Shown here one piece after another: positions 1 through 8,426 of a stretch of 64,000 bases of DNA. The DNA comes from Paractinoplanes ovalisporus. Its GTDB lineage: Bacteria > Actinomycetota > Actinomycetes > Mycobacteriales > Micromonosporaceae. Where the stretch lies: positions 86,108-150,107 of the forward strand of contig NZ_JAENHP010000025.1 in the NCBI RefSeq assembly GCF_016834655.1, given 5' to 3'. The position numbers and the translations under genes are program-made. Under the pieces are notes generated by a model. That model ran no database searches and was not told the DNA's origin. It saw nothing but the letters and a program-made list of their open reading frames with translations. Each line of letters begins with the position of its first letter. Within the stretch, counting starts at the first letter, position 1.

Positions 1-214
1 GGGACCGGTCTTCGGGGTTGCGGCCGAGCACCTTGATGGTGCCCGCGTCGGGACGGCGCAGACCGCAGATGGCCTCGACCGTGGTGGTCTTGCCGGCGCC
101 GTTCGGGCCGAGGATGCCGAAGATCTCGCCGGGTTCCACAGTGAACGAGACGTCCCGCACCGCGACCGTGTCCCCGTACGCCTTGCGCAGGTTCTGGACC
201 TCGATGACTGTCAT
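1..214 (-). CDS. ABC transporter ATP-binding protein, N-terminal part (runs off the window)
   Basis: Reading leftwards from the ATG at 214, the protein begins MTVIEVQNLRKAYGDTVAVR and reaches a Walker A motif, GPNGAGKTTTVEA, near residues 38-50. It continues toward GLRRPDAGTIKVLGRNPEDR before the window ends. This is the standard start of an ABC-2 type drug or lipid exporter ATPase, which hydrolyses ATP in the cytoplasm to drive a membrane permease. The Q-loop, signature motif and Walker B lie outside, so the substrate cannot be judged. Permease genes would be expected to the left. Confidence 0.9.
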   Translation of the reverse strand, partial: MTVIEVQNLRKAYGDTVAVRDVSFTVEPGEIFGILGPNGAGKTTTVEAICGLRRPDAGTIKVLGRNPEDRS

Positions 215-296
215 GCATCGAGCGTCACATCGGCCCCGGGGGTCCCGAATCGATCAGCTCGCTCGACCGCGGATCCACCGGTTGGTGGATGCCGGC

Positions 297-1487
297 CTAC
301 GCCATGGCCTCTTCGGCGTTCGCGGTGGCCTTGCGGCCGGTGACCGCCGAATAGACCGAGCCCACCTGGGCCGCGACCCGCTTCCAGGAGTACGCCTGCC
401 GGGCCCGGTCGAGGGCGGCGGTGGCGTACGCGAAGCGGCGCACCTTGTCGTTGACCAGCCGCCGCAGCGCCCCGCCGAGCGCGCGCGGGTCGCGGGCCGG
501 AACCAGGTCGCCGGTCAGGCCGTCGACCACGGTCTCGTCGAGGCCGCCGGACGCGGTGCCGATCACCGGGACGCCGCAGGCCATCGCCTCGAGCGCGGAC
601 GGCTCGAACTGGTCCTGCCAGCCGGCCGCGACCAGCATGTCGGCCGAGCGGTACCAGCGCGGCATGTCGCGCGCGGGAACCGCCCCGACCAGCCGGAACC
701 GGTCGGCCACCTGCAGCTTCTCGGCGAGCGCGCGCAGCTTGCGGGCGCCCGGGTCGGCCGGCAGCTGGTCGGCCGGCGGGCCACCGACGACGACCACCTC
801 GGCGTTCGGGACGTAGCGCATGGCGGCCAGGACGTCACCGAAGCCCTTGCGCTCGACCAGCCGGCCCACCGAGAGGATGCGGGGTCGTTCCGGGTCGCGC
901 TCGACGGCCGGGCCCTCGGGGCTGAACCGCACGCTGTCGACGCCCGCGGGCACGACGGTCAGCTGGGCGCGGGGCACGCCGATGCGGACCAGGCCCTGAA
1001 CCTCGTCCTGGGTCTGGACGACCACGCGGTCGACCGCCCGGCCGAGGGCGCGTTCGTAGCCCGTACGGGAAGGTTTGCCGTTGCCGGCCTCGATCTCGCC
1101 GAGCTCGTGGAACGACTGGACGACGGGGATGCCGATCTGGCGGGCGGCCGTGACCGCGGCGAGCCCGCTGGTCCAGAAGTGGGCGTGGGCGACCTCGGGC
1201 ATCCAGTCGCCGGCGCGCCAGTGCTGCTCGAGCCACTTGGCGAACTCGCCCATGTGCGGCAGCAGCAGGTCGGGCGGCAGGAAGTGGGCCGGACCGGCCG
1301 GAACGTGCACGACGCGGGTGCCGGCCGGGGTCGAGACGACCTCGGCCACCGCCGGGTCGTCGCGGCGGGTGTAGACGCGGACGTCGTGCCCGAGCTCGGC
1401 CAGGGCGGCGGACAGACCGGCGACGTGGCCCTGCTGGGCGCCGTCGCCCAGGGGGCTGGCGTGCTCGGAAATCATGGCAATGCGCAC
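297..1487 (-). CDS. Glycosyltransferase family 4 (GT-B)
   Basis: A 396-aa GT-B glycosyltransferase. The N-terminal half begins VRIAMISEHASPLG and has the donor/acceptor loop GAQQGHV near residue 17. The C-terminal half holds VGRLVERKGF and the E-x7-E nucleotide-sugar motif EPSALEAMACGVPVIG near residues 280-295. Family members transfer a hexose from a nucleotide sugar to a lipid, inositol phosphate or polysaccharide acceptor; the acceptor is not evident here. The GTG at 1487 is preferred because GGAGGGG lies 5-6 nt upstream. A longer in-frame form starting at 1526 would add 13 residues ahead of the conserved first strand and has no ribosome site. It resembles MshA-type enzymes, but mshA identity is not claimed. 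Confidence 0.85.
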   Translation of the reverse strand: MRIAMISEHASPLGDGAQQGHVAGLSAALAELGHDVRVYTRRDDPAVAEVVSTPAGTRVVHVPAGPAHFLPPDLLLPHMGEFAKWLEQHWRAGDWMPEVAHAHFWTSGLAAVTAARQIGIPVVQSFHELGEIEAGNGKPSRTGYERALGRAVDRVVVQTQDEVQGLVRIGVPRAQLTVVPAGVDSVRFSPEGPAVERDPERPRILSVGRLVERKGFGDVLAAMRYVPNAEVVVVGGPPADQLPADPGARKLRALAEKLQVADRFRLVGAVPARDMPRWYRSADMLVAAGWQDQFEPSALEAMACGVPVIGTASGGLDETVVDGLTGDLVPARDPRALGGALRRLVNDKVRRFAYATAALDRARQAYSWKRVAAQVGSVYSAVTGRKATANAEEAMA

Positions 1488-1637
1488 GTGGTCCCCTCCA
1501 GCTGGCTGCGGTTCGCGGTGGACCATGCCCGACGGCCGAATCCGTAAACCTGGGCCTATCCGTTACGCCGCCTTACCGGGCTTATGTCCGGCTCGCGGCC
1601 TGCGAGAAGCGTACCGCCCGGGCGCGCACCATCAGCC

Positions 1638-3251
1638 TCAACGCGTTCCGCGGAGCCCTGTCCCCGTTCCGTACACCGCCCGGTTTCCGGCATTGATCAG
1701 CGCCCGGTAGGCGCCGCCGAGAACCGCCCGGTCGCGGGCCAGGGCCGCCCGAGCGGCGTTGCTGCCGGGAGCGCCGTGCACCCCACCGCCCGGGTGGGCC
1801 GAGGAACTGGCCAGGAACAGGCGGTCGACGGGCGTGTCGGCGCGCCCCAGACCGGGGACCGGGCGCAGGAACAGCTGCTGGAAGGCGGCCGCCGTGCCAC
1901 CGCCGAGCGCGCCCCCGACCAGCGACGGGTTCTCGCTCTCGAGGTCGGCCGGCGAAAAGACGTTGCGGCCGATCACCTCGCGCTTGAAGCCGGGGGCCTG
2001 CTCCTCGATCGCCGACTCCACGCGCTCGACGTGGGCCGCGATGTCGTCCGGCTTCCACTCGCGGCGGTGCGGCAGGTGGGTGTACGCCCACAGCGACTCG
2101 GTGCCCTCGGGTGAGTGCGACGGGTCGGCGGTGGTCATCTGGCCGAGCAGCAGGAACGGGTCGGGCGGGATCTCGCCGGTCGCCAGGTGGGCCGCGTAGC
2201 GGGTCAGGCCGTCGAGGTCGGCGCCCAGGTGGACCGTGCCGGCGCCGGCCGCGGCCGGGTTGCGCCACGGCATCCGGGTGCGGACGGCCCAGTCGACCTT
2301 GAGGGTGGCGCCGTCCCAGCGGAAGTGGTCCAGGTCTTCGGCCAGTCTCGGCGGGAGCCACCGCTCGCCGACCAGATCGAGGTAGAGGGCCGGCGCGGGC
2401 ACGTCGGCGACGACCGCCTTCCACGCCCGATAGTTCGTCGTATCGGCGGTGACGCCCATCGCCTTCCCGCGGGCGATCAGGACTCTGTCGGCCGGGGCGT
2501 TATAGACAATTCGCCCACCGCGCTGCTCCAGCCGGGTGACGAGGGCGTCGGTGATCTTCTGGGCGCCGCCGACCGGCACGGGCCAGCCGTACTGCTGCCC
2601 CAGCATGGCGAGCAGCCAGCCGTACACGCCGCCGCCGGCCTCCTCGGGTGACAGGTCGGTGTGCAACGCGCACCCGGCCAGCAGCATGGTCGCGCCCTCG
2701 CCCCGGAACATCTCGGCGCCCATCTCGCGCACCGACAGCAGCAGCCGCCGGGCCAGCCGCAGCGCGCCGGGGGCGCCGAGCGAGCGCGCCACCCCGAGCC
2801 CGTGCCGCACCGGCGGGAACGGGGTGAGGATCGTGTCGAGCATCGGCCGGGAGACCGAGCGCCATTCCGCGTACGTCGTCCGCCAGCGCTCGCCGTCCCC
2901 GTCGGCGAACCGGTCGAGCGACTCCATGGTGCGCGCGATGTCGCGGCTGAGCGTCGCCGCCCGCCCGTCCGGCATGAGGTGGGTCAGCACCTCGGGCGCG
3001 TGCGTCCACCGCAGCCCGTGTTCACCCAGGTCGAGACCCTTGAGCACCGGCGAGGCGTAGCCCAGCGGATAGAACGAGCTGAAAAGATCACTGAGATAGC
3101 CGGGCGCGGTCACGTAGCCCGACCGCACCGCACCGCCCGGGTGCGGGGTCGCCTCCAGCACGATGACCGACCAGCCGGCGTCGGCCAGCAGGTTGGCTGC
3201 GACCAGCCCGTTGTGCCCGGCACCGATCACGATCGCGTCCGCGCTCTCCAT
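1638..3251 (-). CDS. FAD-dependent phytoene desaturase-like oxidoreductase
   Basis: A 537-aa flavoprotein with the Rossmann FAD motif DAIVIGAGHNGLVAANLLA at its N-terminus, followed by the ADP-binding VLEA and the GGAVRSG segment typical of CrtI/phytoene-dehydrogenase-like enzymes. The C-terminal cofactor-binding segment includes LFLASSSAHPGGGVHGAPG near residues 490-505, where the product-side FAD loop lies in this family. In actinomycetes such proteins are often stand-alone and of unknown substrate. No phytoene synthase or other carotenoid gene is adjacent, so a carotenoid role is not supported. The ATG at 3251 is preferred over a GTG at 3254 because AGGGGG is then about 5 nt upstream. It is divergent from the YihY gene. 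Confidence 0.85.
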   Translation of the reverse strand: MESADAIVIGAGHNGLVAANLLADAGWSVIVLEATPHPGGAVRSGYVTAPGYLSDLFSSFYPLGYASPVLKGLDLGEHGLRWTHAPEVLTHLMPDGRAATLSRDIARTMESLDRFADGDGERWRTTYAEWRSVSRPMLDTILTPFPPVRHGLGVARSLGAPGALRLARRLLLSVREMGAEMFRGEGATMLLAGCALHTDLSPEEAGGGVYGWLLAMLGQQYGWPVPVGGAQKITDALVTRLEQRGGRIVYNAPADRVLIARGKAMGVTADTTNYRAWKAVVADVPAPALYLDLVGERWLPPRLAEDLDHFRWDGATLKVDWAVRTRMPWRNPAAAGAGTVHLGADLDGLTRYAAHLATGEIPPDPFLLLGQMTTADPSHSPEGTESLWAYTHLPHRREWKPDDIAAHVERVESAIEEQAPGFKREVIGRNVFSPADLESENPSLVGGALGGGTAAAFQQLFLRPVPGLGRADTPVDRLFLASSSAHPGGGVHGAPGSNAARAALARDRAVLGGAYRALINAGNRAVYGTGTGLRGTR

Positions 3252-3319
3252 CACGCCCCCTGGGTTTGTCGCTCTGTGTGGTCGGGTAGCTGCGCAGTCA
3301 AGAACCTCGAGGAGCCGGC

Positions 3320-4348
3320 ATGACCGAGCACACCGCCGACCCTTCGTCGCCCGATCACACGGCCGACCGCGATGCCGAGGCCGGTACGGACGACGCTACG
3401 CCGCGCCCACTTCCCCGCCGCCTCCGCCAACTGCGCTGGCGCTACTGGCGTTCGGTGTTCTGGCGCAGCGTCGCCGGCTACGTCGAGGACGACTGCTCCG
3501 ACTTCGCCGCCGCGATGACGTATCAAACCTTCACCGCGCTGATTCCTTCGCTCGTCGTCATCGTCGCCCTGATCAACCTGGTCACCGACGGCTCGACCGT
3601 GCTGACGGCGACCGTGGGCATCCTGCGTGACCTCGGCATCGGCTCGGTGGTCGACAACGAGAACCTGCTCTCGGTCGTGCAGGCGCTGCTCGTCCAGCAG
3701 GGCTCGGCCAAGGTGCTGTTCGGCTTCGGCCTGCTGCTGGCGCTCTGGTCGTCGTCCGGCTACGTCTCGACCTTCAGCCGGGCGTCCAACCGGATCTACG
3801 GCGTACGGGAGGGTCGCAGCTGGTGGAAACTGCAGATCCTGGAGATCGTGCTCGCCGCCGTGGTGCTCGTGCTGTTCGCCGCGATCGGCGCCGGGCTGAT
3901 CATCAGTGGGCCGCTGGTGGACGCGGTCGGCAACGCGCTCGGCGCCGGCGAGACGGCCCGTCAGTTCTGGTCGGTCGGGCGCTGGCCGGTGCTCGTGGCG
4001 GCGGCCACGCTCATCCTGTCGCTGCTGTTCTGGATCGCCCCGAACGTCAAACAGCCCCGCTTCCGCTGGCTCACCGTGGGTGGTGCCGTGGCGCTCTTCC
4101 TGTGGGCGGTGGCGTCGTTCGGGTTCGGCCTGTACGTGGCGAACTTCGGCTCCTACAACCGCACCTACGGCAGCCTCGGCGCGGTCATGGCGTTCCTGGT
4201 CTGGATCTATCTGTCGAACATCGCCGTGCTGCTCGGGGTGCAGGTCAACGCCGAGGTGCAGCGGGCCCGGCTGCGGCAGGCGGGCGAGGCGAATCCCAAG
4301 ACTCCGCTGGCTCCTCGTTTAGCTCCCACCGACCCGGGCACCCCTTAG
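3320..4348 (+). CDS. YihY/virulence factor BrkB family membrane protein
   Basis: A 342-aa polytopic inner-membrane protein of the YihY/BrkB family. After a charged, Arg-rich cytoplasmic N-terminus comes the family hallmark DDCSDFAAAMTYQTFTALIPSL, near residues 55-76. About six hydrophobic helices follow, including LFGFGLLLALWSSSGYVS and YGSLGAVMAFLVWIYLSN, with the ending LLGVQVNAEVQR typical of the family. The biochemical function of the family is not settled; the old annotation as RNase BN is wrong. GAGGAG sits 6 nt before the ATG. The next gene starts 3 nt after the stop, so the two are probably cotranscribed. Confidence 0.9.
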   Translation: MTEHTADPSSPDHTADRDAEAGTDDATPRPLPRRLRQLRWRYWRSVFWRSVAGYVEDDCSDFAAAMTYQTFTALIPSLVVIVALINLVTDGSTVLTATVGILRDLGIGSVVDNENLLSVVQALLVQQGSAKVLFGFGLLLALWSSSGYVSTFSRASNRIYGVREGRSWWKLQILEIVLAAVVLVLFAAIGAGLIISGPLVDAVGNALGAGETARQFWSVGRWPVLVAAATLILSLLFWIAPNVKQPRFRWLTVGGAVALFLWAVASFGFGLYVANFGSYNRTYGSLGAVMAFLVWIYLSNIAVLLGVQVNAEVQRARLRQAGEANPKTPLAPRLAPTDPGTP

Positions 4349-4351
4349 AGC

Positions 4352-4816
4352 ATGAAGACTGTGACTGAGTCCGTGGACGTCGACGTTCCTGTTCGTACCG
4401 CCTACAACCAGTGGACCCAGTTCGAGGAGTTCCCGCGCTTCATGGAGGGCGTGCAGGAAATCCGCCAGCTGGATCCGACGCACACGCACTGGAAGACCGA
4501 GATCGCCGGCGTGAAGCGCGAGTTCGACGCCGAGATCACCGAGCAGCTTCCGGACGAGCGCGTGGCCTGGAAGTCGACCGAGGGTGAGAAGCAGGCCGGA
4601 GTGGTCACCTTCCACCGCCTCGACGACACCCACACCCGGGTCACCGTCCAGATGGATTTCGACCCGCAGGGTCTGGTCGAGAACGCCGGCGCCAAGCTGG
4701 GCGTGGTCGACCACCGGGTCAAGGGTGACCTCAAGCGGTTCAAGGAGTACATCGAGGCTCGCGGCGGGGTCGAGAGCGGCGCCTGGCGCGGCGAGGTCGA
4801 CCGCCCCGGTGCGTGA
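4352..4816 (+). CDS. SRPBCC family protein (START-like/cyclase fold)
   Basis: A 154-aa protein of the SRPBCC/polyketide cyclase-dehydrase superfamily. The opening KTVTESVDVDVPVRTAYNQW and the motif FEEFPRFMEGV are typical of the small stress-associated actinomycete members. A single helix-grip fold fills the whole length, and such proteins bind hydrophobic ligands in a central cavity. No enzymatic residues are obvious. It follows the YihY gene by 3 nt with only a weak ribosome site, suggesting translational coupling. A convergent hairpin follows. Confidence 0.85.
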   Translation: MKTVTESVDVDVPVRTAYNQWTQFEEFPRFMEGVQEIRQLDPTHTHWKTEIAGVKREFDAEITEQLPDERVAWKSTEGEKQAGVVTFHRLDDTHTRVTVQMDFDPQGLVENAGAKLGVVDHRVKGDLKRFKEYIEARGGVESGAWRGEVDRPGA

Positions 4817-4831
4817 CGCACCTGTCGTAGC

Positions 4832-4861
4832 AACGGCCGTCCGGTCCTCCGGGCGGCCGTT
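4832..4861. terminator. Bidirectional hairpin between convergent genes
   Basis: Arms at 4832-4844 (AACGGCCGTCCGG) and 4849-4861 (CCGGGCGGCCGTT) pair over 13 positions with one wobble, and the loop is 4 nt. The hairpin lies between the SRPBCC gene and the convergent lipoprotein gene, whose stop is at 4863. No long T-tract is present, which is common for actinomycete terminators. Confidence 0.6.
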
Positions 4862-4862
4862 C

Positions 4863-5573
4863 TCAATTCCGGCGCAGCGCCAGAATGCCGATCGCCGCCC
4901 GCGCGCGTAACGCGTACCGGTTCCGCGCGGTCGGCCAGACCGCCGGCCCGAGCGTGGTGGCAGGCGGGATCTGTTCGTCGGCCGTCCACGGCGTCAGGGC
5001 CGAGCCGGCGCCCCCGGCCAGTCGCAGGCGCAGAGGCACGCCCGGCGGCGCGGTGACGGCCAGCGTGCCCACGCCGCCGGTGAAGATCAACGGCACGGTC
5101 CCGTACGGGTCGGGCAGGCGCAGCTCGACCAGGCCGGAGGCGCCCAGCACGAGCCGCGAGATGCGGCCGCGGGTGAGGTCGAGGCGCTGCTCCCCCGCCC
5201 CGGCCGGAAGCCGCAACTCCCAGCGCACGGCCCGGTTGAGCACGATGCGGACCTCGTCCGGGCCACCCGCGCCGGAGGGACGCAACGCCACCCGCAACCG
5301 GCCGCCGGAACGGGTCACGAGCGGGGTCAGTCCAGCGTCGGCGGGCGTGCTGATCCGGTAGAGCAACCCCGGGATGTTCGCCAACACGATATGTAACCGG
5401 GAGGCCGCGTCCGGAACGGTCAGTACGGCTCCCGTACGCCCGTCCAACGCCCCGGTGCTGATCCGGTCTTGCTCTTGGGGCACCGTTGTGCGTGCCTCAC
5501 AGGCCGTGAGCAGCAGCGCGCTGACCAGCAGAAAGACGATTGTTGAGCGGCGGTGGCGCAACGCTGGGGGCAC
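4863..5573 (-). CDS. Putative lipoprotein of unknown function
   Basis: A 236-aa protein with a lipoprotein signal peptide: a basic start (RHRRS), the hydrophobic stretch TIVFLLVSALLL and the lipobox LTAC, with Cys at about residue 25. The mature part is rich in beta-strand-like stretches (LRVALRPSG, VRIVLNRAVRWELRLPAG, LDLTRGRISRLVLGASGLV) resembling the adhesin-like beta-solenoid found in many actinomycete lipoproteins. No catalytic motif is seen and function is unknown. The start is a GTG without a clear ribosome site, so a few residues at the N-terminus are uncertain. Confidence 0.7.
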   Translation of the reverse strand: MPPALRHRRSTIVFLLVSALLLTACEARTTVPQEQDRISTGALDGRTGAVLTVPDAASRLHIVLANIPGLLYRISTPADAGLTPLVTRSGGRLRVALRPSGAGGPDEVRIVLNRAVRWELRLPAGAGEQRLDLTRGRISRLVLGASGLVELRLPDPYGTVPLIFTGGVGTLAVTAPPGVPLRLRLAGGAGSALTPWTADEQIPPATTLGPAVWPTARNRYALRARAAIGILALRRN

Positions 5574-5640
5574 TATCGGACAACGGAGAATCGGCCGAAC
5601 GGGTGACGGCGATCCGCCCGATGCGCGCCAGACTGTCCGA

Positions 5641-5847
5641 ATGCGTTCTTCCGGTTTCCTCTCCGAGAGTCAGCGCCGTCTCGCCTGGGTCGGCTTCCTG
5701 CTGGCCGCCTTCCAGGCCCCGCTGGCCGCGACCCTGATCGACGACGCCTCCTGGCTCTTCGCCGTGGTGGTCGCCATGGTCGTCGCCACCGTGATCCTCG
5801 CCGACGACGCCCAGCGCCGTCGCCCGGCCCAGGCCGAGGCGGAGTAG
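5641..5847 (+). CDS. Small two-helix membrane protein, unknown
   Basis: A 68-aa protein, MRSSGFLSESQRRLAWVGF and onward, with two hydrophobic segments (LAWVGFLLAAFQAPLAATLI and WLFAVVVAMVVATVILA) and a short charged cytoplasmic tail. No family is recognised. The frame is open for another 89 codons upstream, but the ATG at 5641 begins the part that looks like protein. The upstream part overlaps the promoter side of the divergent lipoprotein gene. A hairpin with a short T-tail follows the stop. Confidence 0.5.
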   Translation: MRSSGFLSESQRRLAWVGFLLAAFQAPLAATLIDDASWLFAVVVAMVVATVILADDAQRRRPAQAEAE

Positions 5848-5856
5848 TCCCCTTTG

Positions 5857-6246
5857 CTAGCGGGCCTCGTGGCCCGCTTTTCCGTGGGTGCGCCGGCGCT
5901 CCTTGAGCTGCGCCTCGTGCAGATGCCGCCGGCCGCCCGCCAGCTCGTCCCGCGCCGCCCGCTCGATCGTGCGGAACTCGCTCCAGTAGGTGTCGTCGTA
6001 CTCCTCGACCAGCTGGAACGTCCAGTGCCCGGGCGTCACGTTGCGGCCGATCAGGTCCTGCTGGATCCGGTCGGCGACCGCGTCGTGGCCGGCCTTGCGG
6101 AACAGCGCCACCGCCTCGTCCAGCTCGAAGTCGGCCTTGCCGGTGAGCTGGTGGAACGAGTAGAGGTGCCCCCGGGCCCGGTCGGTCGTCTCGAGAGCCG
6201 AGCTCAGCTTGCCGAGCGCCTCGACGGTGGTGTCGTCGATCTCCAT
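5857..6246 (-). CDS. Conserved hypothetical protein
   Basis: A soluble protein of 129 aa starting MEIDDTTVEALGKLSSALET. It looks all-helical: a first long helix, then ARGHLYSFHQLTGKADFELDEAV, then GHWTFQLVEEYDDTYWSEFR, and a basic C-terminus with KERRRTHGKAGHEAR. It has no signal peptide or membrane segment. Small actinomycete proteins of this type are annotated only as hypothetical. I prefer the ATG at 6246, preceded by GGGGA at about 11 nt, over the ATG at 6279, which has no ribosome site and adds a non-conserved-looking segment. Confidence 0.65.
   Translation of the reverse strand: MEIDDTTVEALGKLSSALETTDRARGHLYSFHQLTGKADFELDEAVALFRKAGHDAVADRIQQDLIGRNVTPGHWTFQLVEEYDDTYWSEFRTIERAARDELAGGRRHLHEAQLKERRRTHGKAGHEAR
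5859..5881 (+). terminator. Hairpin terminator after the small membrane protein gene
   Basis: Perfect 8-bp arms AGCGGGCC (5859-5866) and GGCCCGCT (5871-5878) enclose a TCGT loop and run into TTT. The hairpin overlaps the last codons of the convergent gene ending at 5857, so for that gene it lies inside the coding sequence. Confidence 0.6.
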
Positions 6247-6324
6247 GCGGTCATCATTTCCCCGCTGCGGAAGCTTCAACCGAGCTGCACCGAACAGGCG
6301 AACCGTTGGCTACCCGAGGCTCCT

Positions 6325-6341
6325 TAACGTTTCTCCACATG
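6325..6341 (+). promoter_or_regulatory. Possible -10 box for the DUF6401-like gene
   Basis: TAACGT at 6325-6330 fits TANNNT and ends 8 nt before the ATG at 6339, with no Shine-Dalgarno sequence in between. A leaderless or near-leaderless transcript is plausible. Confidence 0.35.
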
Positions 6342-6692
6342 AATGGTTTGTTCTCCGGCGCTGCCGCCCGTGCTGCCCTCCGCTCCGCCCACGCCAGCCT
6401 CGCTGAGCTGCACGACACCCTCGGTGTCAGCGGTCTCGACGCGGCCGACACCAACCCCGGCCTGATGGCCCTGGTCGACCAGCACGCCGCGGGCATCCGC
6501 GACAGCCTGTCGGCCGACATGCGCCCGCTCACGCCGGTGCTGCTCGCCGCGTACGCCGAGGGCGTGCGCGACGCCGCCTTCACCCACGGCTGGCGCCCGC
6601 CGGTCGGCGAGATCGACTGGACCGCCGGCGACTGGGTCCTGCGCCGCCTGCTGGCGGTGTGCGCCATCGCCCGCACCCTGCCCCAGCCCTGA
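6339..6692 (+). CDS. Small helical protein, DUF6401-like
   Basis: A 117-aa protein, MNGLFSGAAARAALRSAHAS and onward. The segment GLMALVDQHAAGIRDSL resembles a small actinomycete family of unknown function sometimes labelled natural-product biosynthesis protein (DUF6401); that assignment is from memory and tentative. No membrane segment or catalytic motif is visible. The ATG at 6339 is chosen over an in-frame TTG at 6306 because a -10 box sits just before it. It stands alone between a convergent neighbour and a strong terminator. Confidence 0.6.
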   Translation: MNGLFSGAAARAALRSAHASLAELHDTLGVSGLDAADTNPGLMALVDQHAAGIRDSLSADMRPLTPVLLAAYAEGVRDAAFTHGWRPPVGEIDWTAGDWVLRRLLAVCAIARTLPQP

Positions 6693-6743
6693 CCACCCTG
6701 ATCACCCACCACCACGCGCCGTAGCAGGACCGACCTTTCATTC

Positions 6744-6787
6744 GAGGGCCGGTGCCGGGGTTCACGCCCCGGCACCGGCCCTCCTTT
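6744..6787 (+). terminator. Strong 17-bp hairpin terminator
   Basis: Perfect 17-bp arms at 6744-6760 (GAGGGCCGGTGCCGGGG) and 6767-6783 enclose a TTCACG loop. CTTTAT follows. It closes the transcription unit of the gene ending at 6692 and insulates the channel gene downstream. Confidence 0.75.
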
Positions 6788-6923
6788 ATGTGGCGCCGAA
6801 GGGCGGCACCGGTCGTGTGACACCTGGGCGAGTTGATGGTCAACGGGTGGGTTCGGTCGTTTCGTCCTACGGTCAGCAACGGGCCGGCAGCCCGCCGGTC
6901 GACCTCAGGCAGGGAGTTTCGTG

Positions 6924-7886
6924 ATGACCGGGGACGGGCTGGGGCGGGGCCTCAGCGACATGTGGCGGTCGGTGCTTCTGTTCGTTCCGACGGCGCTGGC
7001 CTTCGTGGCCGTGCTGCTGATCGGCTGGCTGGTGGCGCGTCTGCTGCGTACGGCGGTGACCAAGGGCCTGCACAAGGCCGGGCTGGACCGGGTCGTCGAA
7101 CGCGGCGCGGCCGCCCGTGCGTTCACCCGGGTCAGCCCGGGCGTGCTCGCGGGCAAGCTCACCTTCTACGGGGTGCTGCTGTTTGCACTGCAGCTGGCGT
7201 TCGGACTGTGGGGCCCCAATCCGGTCAGCGACCTGCTCACCCGCCTGATCGCTTGGCTGCCACGACTGTTCGTGGCGATCGTGCTGGTCGTGGTGGCGGC
7301 GGCGATCGCGCGGGCCGTCCAGGACCTGATCGCCGGGGCGCTGGGCGGACTCCCGTACGGACGTCTGGCCGCCCGCATCGCCTCGGTCGTGATCGTGGCG
7401 CTCGGCGTGATCGCGGCGCTGGACCAGGTCGGTATCGCCACCGCGATCACCCAGCCGGTGCTGATCGCCGTGCTGGCCACGGTTGCGGGCGTGCTGATCG
7501 TCGGCGTGGGCGGTGGCCTGGTGCGACCCATGCAGCGGCGCTGGGAGACGTGGCTCGACCGCGCGGCGGCGGAGTCGTCGGTGATCCGCGACCACGCCCG
7601 CGCCTACACGGCCGAACGCTCCCCCGACCCCGTACCGGAGGCAGTCGCTCCACCTACCGCGCCCGCTGAGACCCAGGTCATTCCTCGTACGGAGGAAGGC
7701 GGCGACGTCGCGGCCGACGAGACCCAGGTCATTCCGCCCCCGCGCCAGGCCGGCCACAAGAGCGAACCCGCCCTGGAAGCCGGCACGACCGGAACAACCG
7801 ACACCACCGTCATCGGCAGCACCTCCGAGGACGCCGAGAGCACCCAGGTCATCCCGCCCGCTGACCACCCCGAGAAGCGGAAGTAG
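6924..7886 (+). CDS. MscS-like small-conductance channel family protein with a TQVIP-repeat tail
   Basis: A 320-aa membrane protein. Helix 1 (VLLFVPTALAFVAVLLIGWLVA) leads into LLRTAVTKGLHKAGLDRVVERGA, the conserved TM-helix repeat of actinobacterial mechanosensitive-channel-like proteins. Three or four more helices follow (LTFYGVLLFALQLAFGL, LFVAIVLVVVAAAIA, IASVVIVALGVIAAL, VLIAVLATVAGVLIVGVGGGL). The classical MscS beta-domain is missing. Instead, after about residue 225, there is a disordered acidic tail with ETQVIP, ETQVIP, TTVIG and STQVIP motifs. AGGGAG lies 7 nt before the ATG; a GTG one codon earlier is possible. Ion conductance is inferred from the family only. Confidence 0.75.
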   Translation: MTGDGLGRGLSDMWRSVLLFVPTALAFVAVLLIGWLVARLLRTAVTKGLHKAGLDRVVERGAAARAFTRVSPGVLAGKLTFYGVLLFALQLAFGLWGPNPVSDLLTRLIAWLPRLFVAIVLVVVAAAIARAVQDLIAGALGGLPYGRLAARIASVVIVALGVIAALDQVGIATAITQPVLIAVLATVAGVLIVGVGGGLVRPMQRRWETWLDRAAAESSVIRDHARAYTAERSPDPVPEAVAPPTAPAETQVIPRTEEGGDVAADETQVIPPPRQAGHKSEPALEAGTTGTTDTTVIGSTSEDAESTQVIPPADHPEKRK

Positions 7887-8268
7887 CCACGTCAGGGCTT
7901 CTCCGGGCCCGTTCAGCCGCTTCCGCTGGGATACCGGAGCGACCGGCCGGGGGCATGGCCGGCGGCGAGACCTCGGCGGTGGCGGCGGGCGGCGCGGGTT
8001 CCATGGCCGGGGCGGGGCGGAACGTGGCGTAAGTAACGCCACCGGCGAGGAAGACGGCGATCCCGGCCGCGACCAGCGTCGAGGGCCGGCGCACGACCGC
8101 CGTGGCCATCTGCGAGCGTTCCGGGGCCGGCGGCACTGAGAGGTCGATCAGGGGCCCGCCCTCGGGCGACGACCGTGGCGAGGGAACCAGCCGCTGCGGG
8201 GTGGGCGCGGAGAGGAATTGTCCGGTGACGGCGGCATGAGGGCGGCGATCATCGGTCACGATCGACAC
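7849..8268 (-). CDS. Single-pass membrane protein, unknown
   Basis: A 139-aa protein from a GTG at 8268. A polar, Pro-rich N-terminal part (about 60 aa) precedes one membrane segment, STLVAAGIAVFLAGGVTYATF, and a Pro/Ala-rich tail of about 55 aa follows. No family is recognised. Its 3' end overlaps the convergent channel gene by 38 nt, which is unusual and makes the exact C-terminus less certain. Codon usage agrees with a real gene. Confidence 0.55.
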   Translation of the reverse strand: MSIVTDDRRPHAAVTGQFLSAPTPQRLVPSPRSSPEGGPLIDLSVPPAPERSQMATAVVRRPSTLVAAGIAVFLAGGVTYATFRPAPAMEPAPPAATAEVSPPAMPPAGRSGIPAEAAERARRSPDVATSASRGGQRAG

Positions 8269-8426
8269 CCTAAGTGACGACAGCCAGGAATTGCCAGCCC
8301 ACGGGACCGCATGATGGCTACTCAGAGTTAGAGGGCGAACAGAACACCCGAGAGGGATCAGGGGGTCGTACCGTCAAGAATCGGACGGTTGGCCGGTGCG
8401 GCATCGTCCGAATGGCGGAGTCGGGA

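Noticed and set aside
1638..3251. Carotenoid biosynthesis locus
   Set aside because: No phytoene synthase, cyclase or GGPP synthase gene is adjacent. The neighbouring glycosyltransferase is GT4 with a different context.
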